A stretch of DNA of 9,303 bases, taken from the NCBI GenBank assembly GCA_025465405.1, contig JAODNL010000478.1:1-9303 (forward strand), written 5' to 3'. This stretch comes from Pseudonocardiales bacterium. GTDB taxonomy: Bacteria; Actinomycetota; Actinomycetes; Mycobacteriales; Jatrophihabitantaceae. Positions 6,016-9,303 of this stretch are shown here, one piece after another. The notes below the pieces were generated by a model. The model made no database searches, was not told the DNA's origin, and was given only the letters and a program-made list of their open reading frames with translations. Every line of letters starts with the position of its first letter. The first letter of the stretch is position 1. The translations under genes and the position numbers were made by a program.

Positions 6016-7053
6016 TCACACCGCCCGCGCACGGGTCAGTCCCGCGGCCGTGTGTGCGGCGTCGAGGAATGACCGCACGTGCACCGGGTCGGCGTAGTAG
6101 GTGTCGCCGTTCGCGCCGGCCGCGCGGCGTCGGCCGTACTCGTAGAGCACCGCGAGTTTCCAGAGCACCATCGCCGTGTACCAACGCAGGTTGCCGAGGT
6201 CCCGACCGGTCACGTCCACGTAGCGTTGCGCGATCTCCTCGCGGGTCGGGTAACCCTGCTCCAAGAGCGCAGTGCCCATCGCGGTCGTCGGCGTCAGCTC
6301 CTCGCCCTCAATCGGATATGACGCCAGGACGTAACCGACGTCTAACAACGGGTCGCCGATCGTGGCCAGCTCCCAGTCGAGGATGGCCGCTACCCGCCCG
6401 GGCGAGTTAGGGGCAAGGATCATGTTGCCGAGCCGGAAGTCGTTGTGCACGATCGATGCGCCGGACTCGGGCGGCACGTTCGCGGCAAGCCAAGCGTCGA
6501 TCTCCTCGAAGCCGGCCGGCGGTCGCCCGCCGTCGTCCGCGACCAGACCTGCCATCCGTCGCAAGTGACGCTCGTTGAAACCTTCGGGCCTGCCGAATCC
6601 GTCAAGGCCGCGAGCGCGCCAGTCCACCGCGTGTAGGGCGGCGAGCGCGTCGACCAGCGAGTTCGCGATGGCGCGACGATCATCGGCGTTGCGTAGCGGG
6701 TCCGGCGTCCGGGTCGTGACGACCGGCCCGGCGACGTGGCTCATCACGACCAACGGCACGTCGATCACTTCGCCAGGCTGGGCGATGCCGAGCACGCCCG
6801 GCACGGGTACAGCTGTGCCGCGCAGTGCGCTCAGCAGTGTCGCTTCGCGAAGCACGTCGTGCGCGCCCGGCGGCGTCGGTGGCGGGGGCGGGCGGCGCAC
6901 GATGACCAGCCGCCTGCCGTCACCGACCAGGAAGGTCAGATTCGAGTGGCCGTCGCCGATCCGGCGCGTGCGCAGCGGGCCATGGCACAGCTCCAGGTCT
7001 GCGAGAAACCGCTCCAGCATCAGCAGGTCGCCAGGCGACCAGTCCCAGCTCAC
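6016..7053 (-). CDS. APH-fold phosphotransferase (ACAD10/11- and LvaA-like kinase)
   Basis: This 345-residue protein has the aminoglycoside-phosphotransferase/choline-kinase fold of the subfamily linked to acyl-CoA metabolism. The N-lobe starts with a GDGHSNLTFLVG nucleotide-loop-like segment and the RRLVIVRRPP strand. The catalytic loop is HNDFRLGN (H203, D205, N210) and the metal-binding motif is ILDWELATIGDP (D226). Relatives include the kinase domain of mammalian ACAD10/11 and Pseudomonas LvaA, which phosphorylate the hydroxyl of 4-hydroxyacyl-CoAs so that it can later be eliminated. A similar role on a hydroxyacyl-CoA is inferred here from neighbouring crotonases; drug resistance is unlikely. 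The GTG at 7053 overlaps the upstream gene's TGA as GTGA, with GGCGAG 8 bases before it as a possible ribosome binding site. The open frame continues far upstream, but that part is a shadow of the neighbouring gene. It is the last gene of the operon. Confidence 0.88.
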   Translation of the reverse strand: MSWDWSPGDLLMLERFLADLELCHGPLRTRRIGDGHSNLTFLVGDGRRLVIVRRPPPPPTPPGAHDVLREATLLSALRGTAVPVPGVLGIAQPGEVIDVPLVVMSHVAGPVVTTRTPDPLRNADDRRAIANSLVDALAALHAVDWRARGLDGFGRPEGFNERHLRRMAGLVADDGGRPPAGFEEIDAWLAANVPPESGASIVHNDFRLGNMILAPNSPGRVAAILDWELATIGDPLLDVGYVLASYPIEGEELTPTTAMGTALLEQGYPTREEIAQRYVDVTGRDLGNLRWYTAMVLWKLAVLYEYGRRRAAGANGDTYYADPVHVRSFLDAAHTAAGLTRARAV

Positions 7054-8006
7054 GGGTTTGGCTCGCCGAGTCGCGCTTGACGGTCCGCCAGGTGCTGGAC
7101 GTACGGGGCGGGCCAGTGTGTCTCGAACTGGCCGGCGCCCGCCTCGCCGTTGATGGTCACGGCACACGCCGCCTCGGTGATGACCGTTCTCATCGGGTCG
7201 TGGGTGGGCAGCCGGACCGCGCCGAAGCTGTCCATCGTGAGGTGGGTGGTCTCGCCGGTGATGTCGAGCAGGTCGGCAACGAGTCGTCGCTGCGTCATGT
7301 CGTCGTCGTAGTCGGCGTGCTGGTCGATCGTCTGCACCGGAATGGTGACGCCGTCCTTGACGATGTAGCCGCCGAAACCCCATTCGCCGTAGGCGATCCA
7401 GATCCAGCCGTTCACGACGCTGCCGGACTCGGTGTAGGCGATGAACCACTTCCAATGGTGCGGGACGCCCCAGTCGCGCATGCCCCACGAGTGGTCGCGA
7501 TGGCCGATCCGGTCCCATTCGATGCGCCGCGAGCCGACCTCGATGAAACCGGTGACGCGTCCGGTCTGCTCGAGCCGGTTCTGCGCGAACCAATCGGGCA
7601 GGCCGTCGGGATTGCTGCGGTAGCTGAACGCGTCGTGGATCGCCTCGAAGTTGAAGTCGATGTTGAGGTCGTCGCTGCGGAACTGCACTTCGCAGCTCTT
7701 GCGCAGTTCGGGTTGTTTCAGCGTCAGTCCCTTGAACTCGAAGGCATCGAGATCGACCGAGTCGTCGACGACGCCGCTCTCGAGTTTCAGTGCCATCGGT
7801 TCGGCACCGTGCCCGCCCCAGACGACGACGTTGTAGCCGGTGCGGCCGCGGTCGGTCAGGTAGAGGTAGATCTGCATGCCGAGCTGCTCGTCGGGCATGA
7901 CCAGCTCCCAGAACAGGCTGTCGCGCATCCGAGCGCCCGGCGCGGGACGGTGCCGGCCGTCGTCGCCCGGGCCGAAACCCGGGTCGAGGTCTCCCAACGT
8001 CACCAT
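7050..8006 (-). CDS. Conserved DUF7064/7065-like protein with GHRDHSWGMRDWG motif
   Basis: This 318-residue protein shows no signal peptide or membrane segment. It is rich in Trp, Tyr, Asp and Gly, and its predicted pattern is mostly beta strand. The most distinctive feature is GHRDHSWGMRDWG (about 168-180), followed by a Trp-rich strand pair with HHWKWFIAY and NGWIWIAYGEWGFGG. I recognise this motif from actinobacterial and proteobacterial proteins now labelled DUF7064/DUF7065, which resemble the lipocalin-like hydroxyneurosporene-dehydratase (CrtC) fold. No enzymatic role has been established to my knowledge. The conserved His/Asp/Trp cluster could be a binding or catalytic site for a hydrophobic acyl or polyketide-like ligand; this is inference. 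The gene begins 8 bases after the crotonase stop, with AGGCGG 4 bases before its ATG, and its own stop overlaps the kinase start, so the two are very likely translated together. Confidence 0.8.
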   Translation of the reverse strand: MVTLGDLDPGFGPGDDGRHRPAPGARMRDSLFWELVMPDEQLGMQIYLYLTDRGRTGYNVVVWGGHGAEPMALKLESGVVDDSVDLDAFEFKGLTLKQPELRKSCEVQFRSDDLNIDFNFEAIHDAFSYRSNPDGLPDWFAQNRLEQTGRVTGFIEVGSRRIEWDRIGHRDHSWGMRDWGVPHHWKWFIAYTESGSVVNGWIWIAYGEWGFGGYIVKDGVTIPVQTIDQHADYDDDMTQRRLVADLLDITGETTHLTMDSFGAVRLPTHDPMRTVITEAACAVTINGEAGAGQFETHWPAPYVQHLADRQARLGEPNP

Positions 8007-8014
8007 GAGTCCGC

Positions 8015-8896
8015 CTACCGTCCGGTGAACCGCGGCGCACGATGTTCCTTGAACGCGGCGAGAGCCTCTGGCATGTCACTGCCTCGGGTCAGCAGAGCCT
8101 GGCCCCGGTTCTCCAGCTCCAGAGCCGACGCGTATGACCCGATCTCGAGATTGCGCTGCAGTGCCTGCTTTGAGAGCTTCACGCCGCCGGGTGAGTTGCT
8201 CGCGATCTGCCGGGCCATGTCGAGTGCCTCATCCATCAGTTGCTCGGCGGGGACGACGCGATTCACCAGCCCGATGCGCGCGGCTTCGTCCGCCCCGACC
8301 ACCCGTCCGGTGAAGGCGATCTCCGCGGCCCGTCCGGGACCGACGAGACGGGTGAGTTGCCACGATGTCCCGAGTTCGCCGACGGACAGGCCAACCCTCA
8401 CGAACGCCGCGCTGAACTTTGCGGTCGGCGCGGCGAGCCGGATGTCACTCGCGAGGGCCAGCGCCAACCCACCACCGGTCGCCGGTCCGTGGACGGCGGC
8501 GATCACCGGGAAGGGCAGGGCATGGATCGCCGCCAGCCCTCCGGCCGCGGTCTCCTGGAGTTTCAGATAGTCGCGGACGCCCATTCGGGTGATCACGTCG
8601 ACCTCGTCGATATCGAAGCCCGCGCAGAACGCGCGCTGACCCGAGCCGGTGATGATCAGCGCTCGCGCGTGACTGTCCCGCAGGGACCTCGCCACCAGCC
8701 CGTGCTCGGTGAACATCCGGACGGTCTGCGAGTTCATCCGGTCGGGTCGGTTGATGCGCATGATGACGATGTCGCCGTCGACCACTTCGAGCTCGATCTC
8801 GCGAAGGTCGGGCGGCTCGAAGGTGAACTGCGACGACGTGGCTACGGCAAAGCTCGCGAGCCGAACATCGGGCGGAGTCGAGGACACGGCGGTCAC
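8015..8896 (-). CDS. Enoyl-CoA hydratase/isomerase-family protein (crotonase fold), second of a tandem pair
   Basis: This 293-residue crotonase-fold protein has the usual landmarks: INRPDRMNS near 50, oxyanion-hole segments AFCAGFDID and GPATGGGLALALASD (about 138-151), and the C-terminal helices SPGGVKLSKQAL and ELENRGQALL. The family handles CoA thioesters (hydration, dehydration, isomerisation, hydrolysis). The two glutamates of classical enoyl-CoA hydratase (rat E144 and E164) are replaced: by my alignment they correspond to A145 and F165. An acidic residue is kept at E174 in GLSVGELG, so the reaction is probably not plain hydration. GTG 8896 overlaps the upstream stop as GTGA, with GGGAA immediately before it. 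This gives an N-terminus about 25 residues longer than most relatives, so a downstream start is possible. It is about 60% identical to the preceding gene over their last 134 residues, indicating tandem duplication. Confidence 0.9.
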   Translation of the reverse strand: MTAVSSTPPDVRLASFAVATSSQFTFEPPDLREIELEVVDGDIVIMRINRPDRMNSQTVRMFTEHGLVARSLRDSHARALIITGSGQRAFCAGFDIDEVDVITRMGVRDYLKLQETAAGGLAAIHALPFPVIAAVHGPATGGGLALALASDIRLAAPTAKFSAAFVRVGLSVGELGTSWQLTRLVGPGRAAEIAFTGRVVGADEAARIGLVNRVVPAEQLMDEALDMARQIASNSPGGVKLSKQALQRNLEIGSYASALELENRGQALLTRGSDMPEALAAFKEHRAPRFTGR

Positions 8897-9303
8897 TTCC
8901 CGGTGAACACTGGAGTGCGCTTCTCTTGCAACGCCGCCAGCGCCTCGGTCATGTCGGACGTGCGGGTGAGCAGGGCCTGCCCTCGGTTCTCCAGTTCCAG
9001 AGCCGCGGCGTACGAGCCGATCTCCATGTTCGCCTGCAGCGCGCGCTTGGACAGTTGCACACCACCGGGCGAGTTCGCGCAGATCGATTCGGCCAGCGCG
9101 ATCGATCTTTCGAGCAGCTGGTCCGGTTCGGTCAACTCGTTGACCAGGCCGGTGCGCTCGGCCTCCTCGGCGAAGACGAACCGTCCGGTGTAGGCGAGCT
9201 CGGCGGCGAGCGCCGGCCCGACAATGCGCGGGAGCAACCAGGACACGCCGAGGTCACCAGCGGACAGGCCGATGCGGGTCATGGCCGCGTTGAACTTCGC
9301 CGC
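8893..9303 (-). CDS. Enoyl-CoA hydratase/isomerase-family protein, first of the tandem pair; 5' end outside window
   Basis: Only the last 136 residues are present; the gene enters from the right edge. It starts within AAKFNAAMTRIGLSAGDLGVSW and ends EKRTPVFTGK. The sequence follows the neighbouring crotonase without gaps, sharing SPGGV-LSK-AL and YA-ALELENRGQALLTR. At the position of the second classical catalytic glutamate it has a non-acidic residue (Met in AAMTRIG), while the later acidic residue is kept as Asp in GLSAGDLG. The first catalytic position lies outside the window. Its TGA overlaps the GTG of the next gene by 4 bases, so the pair is probably translationally coupled. The operon promoter must lie further right. 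Exact substrate is unknown. Confidence 0.88.
   Translation of the reverse strand, partial: AAKFNAAMTRIGLSAGDLGVSWLLPRIVGPALAAELAYTGRFVFAEEAERTGLVNELTEPDQLLERSIALAESICANSPGGVQLSKRALQANMEIGSYAAALELENRGQALLTRTSDMTEALAALQEKRTPVFTGK

Noticed and set aside
6016..7053. Aminoglycoside resistance gene, from the APH fold
   Set aside because: The surrounding acyl-CoA genes and the ILDWELATIGDP-type motif place it in the ACAD10/11-like kinase subfamily instead.
7054..8079. Upstream extension of the kinase frame to 8079 (687 residues)
   Set aside because: The extra 342 codons overlap the DUF7064/7065-like gene in another frame and carry no motif. GTG 7053 fits the family's N-terminus and the GTGA coupling.

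Overview
The window looks like DNA from a high-GC actinobacterium, most likely of the mycobacterial/Gordonia/Rhodococcus group. The evidence is strong G/C preference at third codon positions, GTG starts, 4-base GTGA overlaps between genes, and protein families typical of that group. This taxonomic call is an inference from coding style. No rRNA, tRNA or CRISPR array is visible.

Region 1 (1-3773) is mobile-element DNA. A long minus-strand gene running off the left edge encodes a MobF (TrwC/TraA-type) conjugative relaxase fused to a RecD-like helicase. All 910 codons in the window are open. Upstream of its start is a short AT-rich stretch (about 2733-2880) with inverted repeats, direct repeats and a -10-like hexamer. 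This is the obvious place for the relaxase promoter/operator and a candidate site for an origin of transfer. About 550 bases with no convincing gene follow, then a hairpin-rich leader and a small plus-strand gene for a 69-residue protein of unknown function with a strong ribosome binding site. I read this region as an integrated plasmid, ICE or mobilisable element, or part of one.

Region 2 (about 3800-4955) is a scar. A minus-strand fragment of a BtuF-like substrate-binding protein (the family that delivers cobalamin or other metal chelates to ABC importers) lies head-to-head with a plus-strand C-terminal fragment of the cobalamin-dependent isobutyryl-CoA mutase IcmF. Both lack their 5' parts, and the losses meet within roughly 35 bases near 4190-4224. 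This implies a deletion or recombination joint between two B12-linked genes.

Region 3 (4955-5938) is an intact ketoacyl-ACP synthase III-like gene. Its ATG overlaps the stop of the mutase remnant (TGATG), so it probably once formed an operon with icmF. It has a complete Cys-His-Asn triad.

Region 4 (6016-9303) is a tight minus-strand operon, converging on region 3 at a perfect 13-bp inverted repeat. In transcription order it holds a crotonase-fold enzyme (5' end outside the window), a second crotonase paralogue about 60% identical to it, a conserved protein with a GHRDHSWGMRDWG motif (DUF7064/7065-like), and an APH-fold kinase of the ACAD10/11-LvaA type. The genes overlap by 4 bases or sit 8 bases apart. 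The set looks like an acyl-CoA catabolic module in which an acyl-CoA-linked hydroxyl group may be phosphorylated before elimination. That role is an inference from family relatives.
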